NCBI GenBank assembly: GCA_029204225.1
Contig: CM055103.1
Span: 21,270,709 to 21,334,708, forward strand
DNA from: Diphasiastrum complanatum
Taxonomy: Eukaryota; Streptophyta; Lycopodiopsida; Lycopodiales; Lycopodiaceae
DNA length: 64,000 bases
Direction: 5' to 3'
Positions 35,238 through 45,018 of the stretch are shown piece by piece (the stretch's first letter is position 1; each line of letters starts with the position of its first letter). Below the pieces are notes generated by a model. It ran no database searches, was not told the origin of the DNA, and was given only the letters and a program-made list of their open reading frames with translations. The position numbers and the translations under genes were made by a program.

Positions 35238-36120
35238 ATGGTCAGAACCTCGGACAAGAGATTTCTACAGGTTGGTGGGCTCGACACGAATCCACGGGAC
35301 CATTTGCAGCTCAATTCTAACGTCGTTTGTCCGGAAACGCCTTTCTGCCGAGGGAGATGCCACTAAATGGACTACTTTTTAGCATCCCTGAGAACCGCTT
35401 CACTGTCGTTGAACGAAGTCCATTTTTCAGACTGTATGTTCCGTCCTATGCAACAAGCCGATACGAACCTACAGCACTAAACTGGACTCCAAACGGTTCA
35501 GTACTTACAATAAAACGTGCATTCGAACCAGAAACCCTAGACGTAGTTTTGGAATTCTAGGCCCGTAAGTCAAGAATTGGTCGGATTCAGTCGAAAACAG
35601 TCAAAACCTCGGACGTGAGGTGTCCACAGGTTTGTGGGCTTGACACGAACTTATAGGACTATTTGCAGCTCAATTCCGACGCCGTTTGTCCGGAAACGCC
35701 CTTTTTGTCGAGGGGAATGCCACTAAATGGACTACTTTTCAACATCCTCGAGAACCGGTCCAGTGTTGCCGAACGGAGTTCATTTTTCAGATGGTCTATT
35801 CTGTCCTGTGCTACACGCCGAGACGAACCCGTAGGACTAAACCAAGCACCAAACGGTTTAGTACTCATAACGAAATATTCGTTCGAACCAAAAACCTGAA
35901 CGTAGTCTTGGAATTCTAAACCTTTCGAACCAAAAATTGATCGAATTCAGTAAAAAACAGTCAGAACTTCAGACGGGAGATGTCCACAGCTTTGTGGGCT
36001 CGACACGAACCCACGAGACTATTTTCAACTCAATTCCGATGCCGTTTGTCTAGAAATGTCCTTTTTGTCGAGGGGGATGCCACTAAATGGACTACTTTTC
36101 AACATCCCCAAGAACCGGTT
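35238..36120. repeat. ~360-bp satellite, cluster 3 (about 2.4 copies)
   Basis: Equivalent points (GTCA(G/A)AAC(C/T)TC(G/A)GAC) at about 35243, 35607 and 35963 give a period near 360. Shared landmarks are GGGCTCGACACGAA, GCCACTAAATGGACTACTTT and GAACC(A/G)GAAACCCT-like text. Same family as clusters 1 and 2, with its own sub-type. Confidence 0.9.
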
Positions 36121-36330
36121 TTATACTAAGCCGACCCATCTTAGTTTTTTATCTAACAGAGTCAGTTGCTGGAGCTTTTCATTTGTAGGAACCTTAAGGA
36201 TTTTTATTTCATGATTGAAAAGCGAGTATGCATGTGCGATATTTTATTATATATCCATGATCAGATAGATATTTTATGGGAGAGTTGTATTTGAAACATG
36301 TCATGATCCTTGCTTTTCCATAATTGAAAG

Positions 36331-36464
36331 GTGCAAAATCAGGAGGCTGTGGACTTGATTAGGAAGATTCGTGATCCCAAAGCTGCAGCCATATGCCTGA
36401 CTGATCCTCTCTTGCTCGGAAAAGCAAAGATGATATTTCTTGCATTGTCGTCCATTTTCAATAA
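36331..36464 (+). pseudogene. PP2C-type protein phosphatase, last-exon fragment
   Basis: After a plausible acceptor (TTGAAAG|GTGCAA) the frame reads VQNQEAVDLIRKIRDPKAAA and then CLTD. A one-base shift then gives ARKSKDDISCIVVHFQ and TAA at 36462-36464. This is the C-terminal end of plant PP2Cs, metal-dependent Ser/Thr phosphatases; the Asp of KDDISC is the late metal-binding Asp. A single-base loss between the halves breaks the frame. No upstream PP2C exon (FDGHGG, DGLWD) was found between 26 and 36 kb, so this is an orphan exon. Confidence 0.8.
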
Positions 36465-37815
36465 ATAGAGGATGAGTTTTGTCGATTTCAATGAACAGCA
36501 GCTATTGTTGACCTATTTGCTTTGAAAGTTTCGCTCAGTTTGATTGCCTGCAATCGGTTTGTGTACTTAAGACTAAGATTGTCCGTGATGAAATTTTGTG
36601 GGTTGTTTGCATTGGAGATGTGCCAATTCATTTTCAATTACTTCAAGAGTCAGATATCAAGATGAGTCAAACTAATTTCTGTTTAAAATTAGGTTTTTGA
36701 ATCCTAACAACCTAAAGCATGTAAGTTGGAGGAACTCTTTGCACTGTAGGTTTGAGGAGTATTCTTTCTGATTGCTACAGACTAATGTAAAAAATTGATG
36801 ACCATAAAGAAATCCAGATGAAATATGTGCCCATTTTACATTTGCATACGGTTGTATGAGTGTGAAATTTTTTTGAAGTTTTTATGAAGAGGATCCACTC
36901 CTTGTCAGTCACGCTATAGGAGGGAGACAATTACTTTCTTATTAGCATTCTCAAAGAGGTGAAATCCCAATGCTTTAGACTCCCAAGTCATTTCGTCATG
37001 TGAAGGAGATGGTTTTTTAAGGAAAACCTTATTGTTGACAACTCTGCTGTATCTATTTGACATTATTTGTAGGCTGGTAGCATCTCACTTGCCCTTTTGT
37101 ATAGCAAATGTTAGTGTAAGTGTGGGATGCCATGTGCTTTTGAGTTGTTTTGTAACTGGACATCATTTGGTAATGATAGGTATAGGCCTACATGCTTATG
37201 CTTTTCAGTTTAGGGTATAGGGTTTAGGTTATAGAGTATCCGATTGTTCTCTAAACAAAGCTAAAGAAACAAAGCATGTGTAGCAATAAGCTTCTTTAGG
37301 TGCAATTAAGAGCTGCATTGTGCTAATGTGTTCAAAAATATGTGTATACTACCTACCTAACCTGTGTCCCACTACCTACCTAACTTGTCACACTACTCTC
37401 TAAGTGCACCCTCCTTCGGTGGTGCGCCCTCCTCTCTCCATCGCTGCTGCGCCATGCCTATTTTTTCTGTGAGCAATTGCGTCCTATACTCACCACTCTC
37501 CATCACTTCTTGGAAAACACCACCGTGACTATGCCTAACAACGCGTTTGACACCAGATGTGGAATACCACACACTAAAAATCGCACACCTTGCCCTGTTC
37601 TGCTCAATTCTGTCAAATTCCCAAATTCTTGGTGCTAATCAACCACACAACTAGACTATATCAGGTACAAAACTATATCAGTAGATGGCCGCACCTTGGC
37701 CAACAAGTCCAAACCTTTGTAGGCAGCCTCATTGTTGATATGTACATTGAAGTTCGTCTGATACAACACACAGTAGATTTTTTCATAGAAGTGGAAGTAG
37801 ACGTCAGCCCAAACG

Positions 37816-37822
<7 letters not shown>
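36465..37822. other. no gene recognised
   Basis: The first few hundred bases could be an old PP2C 3' UTR. The rest is AT-rich, with a short duplicated phrase (ACTACCTACCTAAC) near 37349-37385. No coding evidence. Confidence 0.45.
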
Positions 37823-37858
<36 letters not shown>

Positions 37859-38144
37859 CCATAAAGACCCACTCTAACCCTTACCCTAAGTGTGCACACA
37901 CACACACACGCACATGCACACAAATACACATGCACACGCACACAAATACACATACACACAAACAAACACATGCACATGCACACAAATACACATACACACA
38001 AACACACGCACAACACACAGTGCACACACCCACAAACACACATAGACCCCCCCCCCCCCCACACACACACACAACACACACATATGTATCCACACACACA
38101 CTTTCGAGCTCTCTCTCTCACACACACCCTAAACTCTAAACCAT

Positions 38145-38178
<34 letters not shown>

Positions 38179-38207
38179 CTCTCTCTAAACCGACACACTC
38201 CGTAAAC

Positions 38208-38238
<31 letters not shown>

Positions 38239-38240
38239 AA
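37823..38240. repeat. CA-rich microsatellite tract
   Basis: Irregular (CA)n, (CACG)n and CACAAATACA variants with a C run at 38047-38060 and CT runs near 38110 and 38175. Six-frame ORFs here (poly-His/Thr, poly-Cys/Val) are artefacts. Confidence 0.95.
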
Positions 38241-38361
38241 GCCATTAAAGACTGCAATTAGGCCGCATAGGGACCACCGCCACCTAGATCGGAAAATCAG
38301 CGTCCGTCAACGACATACTGAATTTCCAAATCATCGGCCGCCACCTAGATCGGCCGCCATT

Positions 38362-38390
38362 GCCCGTCAACGACGGGCACTCTTTACTAG
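38362..38390 (+). mobile_element. Helitron 3' terminus 2 (perfect hairpin + CTAG)
   Basis: The clearest terminus: CCCGTCAACGACGGG is a perfect 6-bp stem with an AAC loop, followed by CACTCTTTACTAG ending at 38390 and then T. A short GC-rich hairpin some 10-12 bases before CTRR is the diagnostic Helitron end, and the GCCCGT...ACGGGC style resembles other plant Helitrons. Confidence 0.8.
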
Positions 38391-38540
38391 TCTATATATA
38401 TATTTAAACTTACGTACAGTTTTGCGCATGTGTATGGGTGCACCATGCATGCTCCTCCCCTCACCCATGTATGAGCTTTTTTTGAACTAAAAACTTAAAA
38501 AAATAGGATGCATGTATGGGGAGAAGCATGAATACTAAAA

Positions 38541-38542
<2 letters not shown>

Positions 38543-38611
<69 letters not shown>
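38543..38611. repeat. (TA)n microsatellite
   Basis: About 34 TA units next to a second Helitron 5' subterminal copy. Helitrons favour A/T targets, so either an insertion site or an expanded terminal TA run is plausible. Confidence 0.9.
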
Positions 38612-38615
<4 letters not shown>

Positions 38616-38863
38616 GTACAGTTTTGCGCATGGGTGAGGGACCCCATGCATGCATACACATGATGGGAGGGGATGCATGTATGAGAAATAGGATGCATGG
38701 CCATGCATATACACTACATGGGTACCCCGACTCTTGATCCTCCCCACACTCCTTCAGATGTTGGTGAAACTGTCTTCAGATGTTGCATAAAAGCATTGTC
38801 TTTTTTTTTTTTTTCTCTCTCTTTCTGGTCAAACTTCATTCAAAGTAGACAAAGGATCGAATT

Positions 38864-39300
38864 TTCAAATGACTCGAATTTTTCCAACGACTCGATTTTC
38901 AAATGATGGCTCGAATTTTTCAAAAGATCAAATTTTTTTGAAGACTCGAATTTTTTCGAAGACTCGAATTTTTCCGAAGACTTGAATTTTTGGAAAGACT
39001 CAAATTTTTGGAACGACTTGAATTTTTTTTCAAAGACTCAAATTTTTGGAAAGACTCGATTTTTTCCGAAGACTCAAATTGGATCAAATTTTTCCAAAAC
39101 TCGAATTTTTCTAAAAGGTTAAATTTTTTTTCGAAGGATCGAACTGTCAACTCGAATTTTTCCGAAGGGTCGAAGAACTTTTTATACTGTCAAGTCGAAT
39201 TTTTCAAAAGACCCAAATTTTTCCAAAGACTCAATTTTTTTCGAAAGACTTGAATTTTTCCGAAGACTCGAATTTTTCTTAAATCTCGAATTTTTTCGAA
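38864..39300. repeat. GACTCGAATTTTTCCGAA minisatellite, large array
   Basis: About 20 imperfect head-to-tail copies of a 17-19-base unit of the form GACTCGAATTTTTCCGAA, with variants CAAATTTTTGGAAA and GATTTTTTCC. The same unit occurs at 44505-44668. The frames across it on both strands (poly-'NSSLRK') are artefacts. Confidence 0.9.
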
Positions 39301-39571
39301 GCTTTGCCTCATGACAACTATTGTTCACGCTGTGGGTAATTCTCCGAACGAAAGAGCAAAAGATATTCATGGAGATATGTATATTCGAGAAGGTAGGATT
39401 GTGTGACAGGATGCGATGGTTCATGCATCGTGATCTGCCCATGCCTTTTGCTTTGCCGCAACATGATTTCTTTCTCTACTGAAGATTTGACTCATCATAC
39501 GAGCAATTTGGCCACCCATATCTCTCTCTCTCTGGCCAGAGCAGCGTAGCGTGGCCTGCCCCCCCCCCCCC

Positions 39572-40369
39572 CTATTGTATGAGACTTCCCATTCCTTGAG
39601 GTGCCCAGTTGTAAGTGTTATTTGGATCATTAGTGAAATCTTGGTCCAGGTTTGTGTTGTTGCTTAACCAATTGCAAAAGCCATAGTCCAAGTAGAACCA
39701 ATAGACATTGCTGACAATGACACGGTAGCCTTTTTGAACTAAGGACTTGGATTTTTCTGAACCGTCGTCCCAATTTTGAAGAATGGTAGAACTGGGAGGC
39801 AGTAGGGATGGATCCAATTTTGCCTCAGTTGATGTTATTATGTCCGCCCAGTACATAGTTGCGTTGATAAACCTACAAGACAATCATAAATCATGAACAA
39901 AGATGATCAATTTATCAATAGATAATTATTACGTTAGTTATGTCAAATTTCAGCTGTATAAAGTTCTCAGTATCCTGCAAATATGTGGTGAATGGAAGTA
40001 AGTGAATTACATTTACAATGTCAACAAAAATGCCTTAATCATCAGATGTTTTATTATAATTCAATGTAGTCTTTAAAAATGCATTGTTGCCCAGCACGTG
40101 TCATGGCTATACATCTCATCAAAAGCTGACCTAGGGAAAGTGGAGTAACTTATAGAGAGATTTGGAAGGAAACATTTACCTGGTCAAGACTTCATCCATT
40201 GTATGGTTCTCCTTCAGAAATTTTTGGATGTCTGTGTCGTTCTTCCTACACCCTGGTATTATCTCATCAGCACCTACATGAACGAATGTATCGGGAAACA
40301 TGCTCGCAACATCATCTACCACATTCTTTGAAAACCTCATAGGTTTTTGGGTTCCATGGTCTCTGTTAC
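39572..40369 (-). pseudogene. beta-hexosaminidase (GH20) two-exon fragment
   Basis: Exons 40369-40180 and 39872-39572, joined by a GT-AG intron in phase. The first has SMFPDTFVHVGADEIIPGCR, containing the GH20 catalytic Asp-Glu pair (GADE). The second has LDPSLLPPSSTILQNWDDGS and YRVIVSNVYWFYLDYGF, the strand carrying the conserved Trp and Tyr of the substrate pocket. GH20 enzymes remove terminal GlcNAc/GalNAc from glycoproteins in the vacuole or apoplast. Compared with plant HEXO proteins, about a dozen residues are missing after FINAT. Neither N- nor C-terminal parts follow; the frame ends at TAG beside a C run. It is bordered on both sides by poly-C tracts. Confidence 0.8.
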
Positions 40370-40402
40370 CTGCTAACACCCAGGCCTGGCCAGCCCTCAG
40401 CC

Positions 40403-40413
40403 CCCTCCCCCCC

Positions 40414-40445
<32 letters not shown>
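40403..40445. repeat. C run plus (CT)n
   Basis: About 20 C residues followed by about 11 CT units, directly 5' of the GH20 fragment on its own strand. A similar C run (39560-39572) borders its other side. Confidence 0.9.
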
Positions 40446-41693
40446 ACTTTTGTGAATACAATAGAAAGTGAATGCTTACTCAGTAGATTCTAAGCTCTGA
40501 ATTTTGCTTGATATGTGTTGTAATGTGAGTCTTCAAGATCTCAAATCCTTTTGGCATAATGTGAAATTGTTGTGAAAGTTTGATAAACTAATTTGGAAGT
40601 TTTTTTTGACACAATTAAACTCCTTTTATAGTTGAGTTGCTGGATCATCTGTTATTTGGGTTGTATGATAGTACTTTATGAGATTGTTGTTTCAACTTCA
40701 AGCTCACTGTAAATTGTAGAAATCGTAGTTTGTGATTTTTTAATTTGATATGTACATTGGCATCATATTAGAAATGACTAGCACATTAATTTTTCTTGAA
40801 CATCCATACATCATAGCTACCTTGAGATGTTGTTTTGTACTATTTTCAAGCTATGTATATATATATATCTATCTATATATATGTTTAAACTTACATACAC
40901 TTTTATGCATATATTGTTTGTGGAACTTGCTAAATAATAATTGGACCCAATTGTTAGGCCTCAAACTTGCCAAGAAATCATAACCAATATCCTTACACTA
41001 CGTGTCGATAATCATGTGATGGTCTACAATTCAACTATTTTTGTGAAATAGAGCTTCATTAAAAGCTCAAGGAACAATATATGCTCATAGATTTCCATAT
41101 CATGAATCATGATACACTTGATGAATCGATATTCACTATTTGATTTGGTTGGTAGAGAGGAATTATTTTTTCCACTCCCCACGCTCACCGGTGCTTATGC
41201 CTTTAGACGAGACCCCGAGTGACGGATATAGTGAGGACATGTATGATGCATGGCCCATGCGGAACAACTTTTCCAAATGCACCATGCATGAAGGATGGAA
41301 AGTGCTCGAAGAACTACCCAAGGAATTTCATTGATGAAACATCGATGGTGAAGGGGTATGTTTCATATAGGCGGAGGGAGAACGGAGTGACGGTGCATTC
41401 ACATGGAGTGGAGTTAGATAACAGGTGGGTTGTACCGTACGACAGGTGGTTGACACTACATTTTTAGTGCCACTTGAATGTGGAGGTGTGTGCACATATA
41501 CGTAGTGTGAAGTATTTGTACAAGTACGTGTACAAGGGACCTGATATGATTACGGCGGGGGCTGTAGAGGACGGTGGTCAGACATCAAGACGAGTGGATG
41601 AGATAGAGCAATTTCTTAATGCTCGATACTTCTCAGCCAGTGAGTCATGTTGGCGATTGTTGGGGCTTCCTATGGGTGCTCATAAGCCCGTGG

Positions 41694-42917
41694 TGTAGCG
41701 CAGGCATCCCAAAGGGAGCCGGGAACCACGACTTAGCTTCCCAGCCTTCAACTCTTGCCATCCAAACCCACTTGACATACAAGCAGCCAACTCGCCAACA
41801 ACGATCAGACTTAACCAACTTGAAGTTCCGAAAACCAACATTGAGATCCAACCTGGCGCCATGCCAGATCGGGGGTCCCAACGTGGGTGACTTCCCTCCA
41901 AGCAAGCCGCCCGACATACATCAAACTTAACCAACTCGAAGCTTCGTTACAAACGAGTAACATCCATTCCAAGCAAGCGGTTTGACTTACATCAGACTTA
42001 ACCAACTGAAAGCTTCGTCACGAGCGCTGGAAGCCAACCTGGCGCCACGCCAGACTGGACAGCCATAAACAGGTAACATCCACCCAAGCAAGCCATCCAA
42101 CTCAGCCGACAGGTTAGAGCCCGGTCCCCAAGAGCTTAACCCATTCACGTTCATGCAAGGCACACTCAGAACCACAAGCCGCGACAGATATGGAAACAAC
42201 CAGTTCCTGGACCAAATGGTCCCGACAGCATACTGCTGGCGCCACGGACCGAATGGTCCCGACGGCATACCGCTGGCGTCCCGGGATACGACCCTCAGCT
42301 ATGTGCCAAGTTAAAAATTTTGAAAGCGGCCTTACAACTGGCGCTTTTACCGAACACTGAAACCCAGAAGGTAATCAGAGTCAGTTTGAGAAAAATCCCA
42401 CTTTATTGATAAATCTGAGAAGGTTACATTTCAAGTGTGTGACCGACCCTAGTCTCCGGGGCGCTAGCATGCCAAGGCGAGAGCCATGACAACATTCCAG
42501 CAAGGGAGGCTGAGACTTGGTTGGAGCTCGCCCTGAGTCGCAACCCGCACTCCCCTATAGTATTGGTGTGATTCGGCACCCCCCCCCTCATACCAAGCAC
42601 TCTACCCAAGCTGGTAAAGCACGTTTTTTCTCTCTCTAGAATTTTCTCTTTCTAGAAAGTCATTTTCTCTCTCTAGATTTTATTGATCCCCAGGCTTCCT
42701 TTAATCATGCCTAGATCGTGTGAGGTGATTGCACATCGATCTGAGCTCTCTGGACTTCGCTAGAACCGATCAAAGATTTTCAGCCATAGGAACTTGGCGC
42801 CGGCTGGATTCTGGTCACAGTGGCGCCGGGAGCGGCGCCGGGAGCAGCAGGGGCGCTGCTGGCGCCGGGGACATAGCTGGCGCCGGAAGTAAAGCTTGTA
42901 AAGGTAGCTTTACAACA
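41694..42917. mobile_element. solo LTR inserted in the Helitron
   Basis: A 1224-base segment starting TGTAGCGCAGG and ending TTTACAACA, flanked by the 5-bp direct repeat CGTGG (41689-41693 and 42918-42922). Removing it plus one repeat restores the Helitron reading frame (HKPVV|TRLAVH), so the insertion limits are exact. No internal coding region or second LTR is present. It contains U3-like tandem repeats (about 41750-42110) and GGCGCC-rich repeats near its right end. Superfamily cannot be told without the internal region; 5-bp duplications fit copia or gypsy. Confidence 0.85.
41785..42110. repeat. tandem repeats inside the solo LTR
   Basis: Recurring text: ACTTAACCAACT(T/C)GAAG, then CCAACCTGGCGCCA(T/C)GCCAGA, then CCAAGCAAGC. 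There are about three irregular units of roughly 90-110 bases. Such repeats are common in LTR U3 regions and may act as enhancers, which is inference. Confidence 0.7.
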
Positions 42918-43599
42918 CGTGGTGACCCGGTTGGCAGTTCATCTCCCTGGACAAGAATTGGTGTACTTTAGTGAGGGAGTGGATTTAGAGGAAGCCGTAG
43001 ATGGGCGTTCAGGTACCACTTTGACAACATTCTTTGAGCTGAACAGAAGTGGTGATTCGGAGGCTCGAGAGTTGTTGTACCAGGACTTGCCGAGACAGTA
43101 TTGGTATAACAAGAGAACGCGTAGGTGGACCCGTCGAATCAACATGCAGACGGCCCCTACCATTGGTCGCATGTATTTTGTACACCCCTCCGAAGGGGGG
43201 AGGTTCTATATGCGAGTTCCTTTGGTTCATGTCAGAGGCGCAACCAACTTTGAGGATTTGCGCACGGCTGATGGTGAGTTGTGTCAGTCATTCAGAGATG
43301 CTTGCAGACACAGACTTTTGATAAATGATGCGAATGAGTGGAGTTGCTGCTTGCGCGAGGCAGTGTCATGGGGCACTCCATCGCAGCTTCGTCTCATGTT
43401 CGCTGTGTTTCTTTTGACATCTGTCCCTTCCGACCCATTGGAGCTCTAGACGAGCATAGAGCCACATTTAGTTGAGGATTATGTGCACGAATTAGGATAG
43501 CCAATAACGTGCGAGACCATTTTTGTGAGTTAGGTTTTGGTAGACAGAGCTATTCTTGATGTGGAGTCGCACATGTAGGTAGCTGGAAAGTCGTTGGTG

Positions 43600-44414
43600 A
43601 ATTTTGGGTTTAGGGTCCCCAATGCCGATTTTGGTTCATCTCCATTGTTTCGCGAGGAGATGTTTGTCGACGAGAACCCTTTAGAGGTTGAAGTTGACAT
43701 TGAGACATTGAACGTGGATTAGCGAAAGATTTTCGACCGTGTAGTACATGAGCATGTTGTTCGGAGAGTGGGTGGAGTGTTTTTTGTAGATGGTCTGGGT
43801 GGTACATGCAAGACTCACTTTTATAGTGTCAAGTTGTCGTACGTGCGTGCACAAGGGTGGATAGCATTGGCAGTTGCATCATGTGAGATTGTTGCATTGT
43901 TGATGAAAGGTAGTAGGACCGCACACTCTCGGTTTAAAATTCCTCCAACGGAATTGAATGAGAGCTCGACATGCAACATTTCTAAGCAATCTGCATTAGG
44001 TACGCTTTTGATGGCATGTCGACTGATCATTTGGGATGAGGCTCCCGTGGTGCCTAAGTATGCTATAGAGTGCATAGATCGATCTCTGCGAGATATATTG
44101 AGTATCGACGCTCCATTCGGAGGAGTTCCACTTGTTTTCGGGATTTTCGATAGATTCTACCAGTGGTACCGCGTGGAAGTCGGGCGCAAATTGTCAATGC
44201 TTCGTTGAAGTGTTCGCGTTTGTGGAAACACATGGAGGTGCATAAATTGACAAAGAACATGCACGTCATGGGCGTGGAGGGTGGCGATAAGGATGAGCAG
44301 TTGAGGTTTGCAGATTATCTGCTGAGTGTGGGAGATGGTCGTGAGCCCACATTCGTGCATCGTGATTTGGACCTGATTTCCCTGTCGGAGGGCATGTGTG
44401 TAAGGACGCTTTGA
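43600..44414 (+). pseudogene. Helitron PIF1-type helicase remnant
   Basis: The frame from 43768 reads VDGLGGTCKTHFY, a Walker A where the usual GTGKT Gly is Cys. It continues with RTAHSRFKIPPTELNESSTC, then LIIWDEAPVVPKYAIECIDR (Walker B/DEAP), then SLRDIL and PFGGVPLVFG. A frameshift near 44150 leads to VPRGSRAQIVNASLKCSRLW and LTKNMHVMG. The later helicase motifs (QL..G..V) are missing. In Helitrons this SF1 helicase is the C-terminal half of the transposase and unwinds DNA during rolling-circle transfer. Confidence 0.88.
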
Positions 44415-44504
44415 TTTTTTATAATAGTTTGGGTTTTTGTGATAAATGTTTTTCAAACCCACACATTGAATACACGCACAGACACACAGAAATATCCTAA
44501 ACCG

Positions 44505-44668
44505 TGAAAGACTCGGATTTTTTCGAAGACTCGAATTTCTCCGGAGAGTCGAGTTTTTCGAAAGACTCGATTTTTTTTCCAAAGACTAGAATTTTTCCTA
44601 AGACTAAAATTTTTCCGAAAACTAGAATTTTTTCGAAGGCTCAAATTTTTCCAAAGACTCGAATTTTA
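44505..44668. repeat. GACTCGAATTTTTCCGAA minisatellite, small array
   Basis: About nine imperfect copies of the same 17-19-base unit as at 38864-39300, between the helicase remnant and the Helitron 3' end. The presence of one minisatellite family in two places of the Helitron region suggests that it travels with the element. Confidence 0.85.
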
Positions 44669-44984
44669 GATATTCGAGATGCGAGATGTACGAGATCGGT
44701 CATCATCCAAATCATGAACTAAGTGGACGAACCTCAACCGCACTGTAAAGTATTGCTTACGGTCTGAACAAAGTGAACGAACCGCAAACTGCATTGCAAG
44801 GGTCTCGCCTACGACTACATATGGTCTGAACGAAAGCATCGGGACTACTTTTAGGCCGCATAAGGACCGCCACGTAAGGACTACATTTAGGCCACACAGG
44901 GACCACTGCCACCTAGATCGAAAAATCAATGTCCATTAACGACATATTAAATTTTCAAATCATCGACCGCCACCAAATCGACTA

Positions 44985-45018
44985 CCATTGCCAGTTAACG
45001 ACGGGCACTCTTTACTAA
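44985..45018 (+). mobile_element. Helitron 3' terminus 3 (decayed hairpin + CTAA)
   Basis: CCAGTTAACGACGGG is a mutated version of the hairpin at 38362-38376, followed by CACTCTTTACTAA ending at 45018 and T. The 180 bases before it (AGGCCGCATAAGGACCGCC, ATCGACCGCCACC) match the region before terminus 2. Confidence 0.7.

Larger units (their letters stand above)
31647..38390 (+). mobile_element. Helitron unit B carrying host gene fragments
   Basis: Starts immediately after the CTAG of unit A with TCTATGTATATATATTTAAA and ends with a textbook 3' terminus at 38390. Between them lie satellite clusters 2 and 3, fragments of an unrecognised gene (32.2-33.8 kb), a PMEI-domain fragment, a PP2C exon and a long CA-rich tract. 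No Rep/helicase is seen, so it would be non-autonomous. Gene-fragment capture is a known Helitron property. The alternative is that the two termini belong to separate elements and the gene pieces are host DNA between them. Confidence 0.45.
41200..43480 (+). pseudogene. Helitron Rep (Helitron_like_N) region, split by solo LTR
   Basis: Two blocks. 41219-41698 reads MMHGPCGTTFPNAPCMKDGK, GYVSYRRRENGVTVHSHG, LDNRWVVPYDRW, VKYLYKYVYKGPD and LNARYFSASESCWRLLGLPM. After the LTR, 42925-43449 continues TRLAVHLPGQELVYF, LLYQDLPRQYWYNKRTRRW, IGRMYFVHPSEGGRFYMRVP and GATNFEDLRTADGELCQSF. This is the conserved region after the HUH nuclease motif in plant Helitron transposases, the rolling-circle replication initiator. 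The HUH motif itself is not recognisable upstream of 41219. Stops at 41465-41467 and 43447-43449 and frame changes make it inactive. Confidence 0.88.
38391..45018 (+). mobile_element. Helitron unit C, composite, containing GH20 fragments and a nested autonomous-type Helitron
   Basis: Begins right after the previous CTAG with TCTATATATATATTTAAACT. A second copy of the 5' subterminal sequence (TTTATGTACAGTTTTGCGCA) occurs at 38610 after a (TA)n tract. Contents: a minisatellite, a beta-hexosaminidase fragment, and a Rep/helicase element with its own 5' end at 40872. The only 3' terminus downstream is at 45018, so unit C and the inner element share it. Either the outer element lost its 3' end or a longer unit was formed by end bypass. 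Confidence 0.4.
40872..45018 (+). mobile_element. Helitron with Rep/helicase remnants
   Basis: The 5' end TCTATATATATGTTTAAACT starts after A at 40871 and matches the inferred starts at 31647 and 38391. The 3' end has a decayed hairpin and CACTCTTTACTAA at 45018, followed by T (CTRR with R=A). It contains Rep and PIF1-type helicase coding remnants, a nested solo LTR (41694-42917) and a minisatellite. Without the LTR it is about 2.9 kb, shorter than an intact Rep/helicase element, so internal parts have been lost. Confidence 0.7.

Noticed and set aside
37823-38240. Several overlapping ORFs of 60-120 codons on both strands
   Set aside because: They are pure readings of CA/CT repeats (poly-Thr/His, poly-Cys/Val) with no domain.
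38864-39300. Regular short repeats that might be a CRISPR array
   Set aside because: Unit is 17-19 bases with no unique spacers, in a plant nuclear context; it is a minisatellite.
41694-42917. Treating the segment as a DNA transposon with a 7-9 bp duplication
   Set aside because: Ends are not inverted repeats. TG...CA limits with a 5-bp CGTGG duplication restore the Helitron exactly, so an LTR is the better reading.
44836-45018. Reading the similarity to 38254-38390 as a segmental duplication
   Set aside because: Similarity stops at the hairpin/CTRR boundary plus the 5' terminus pattern, so shared transposon ends explain it better.
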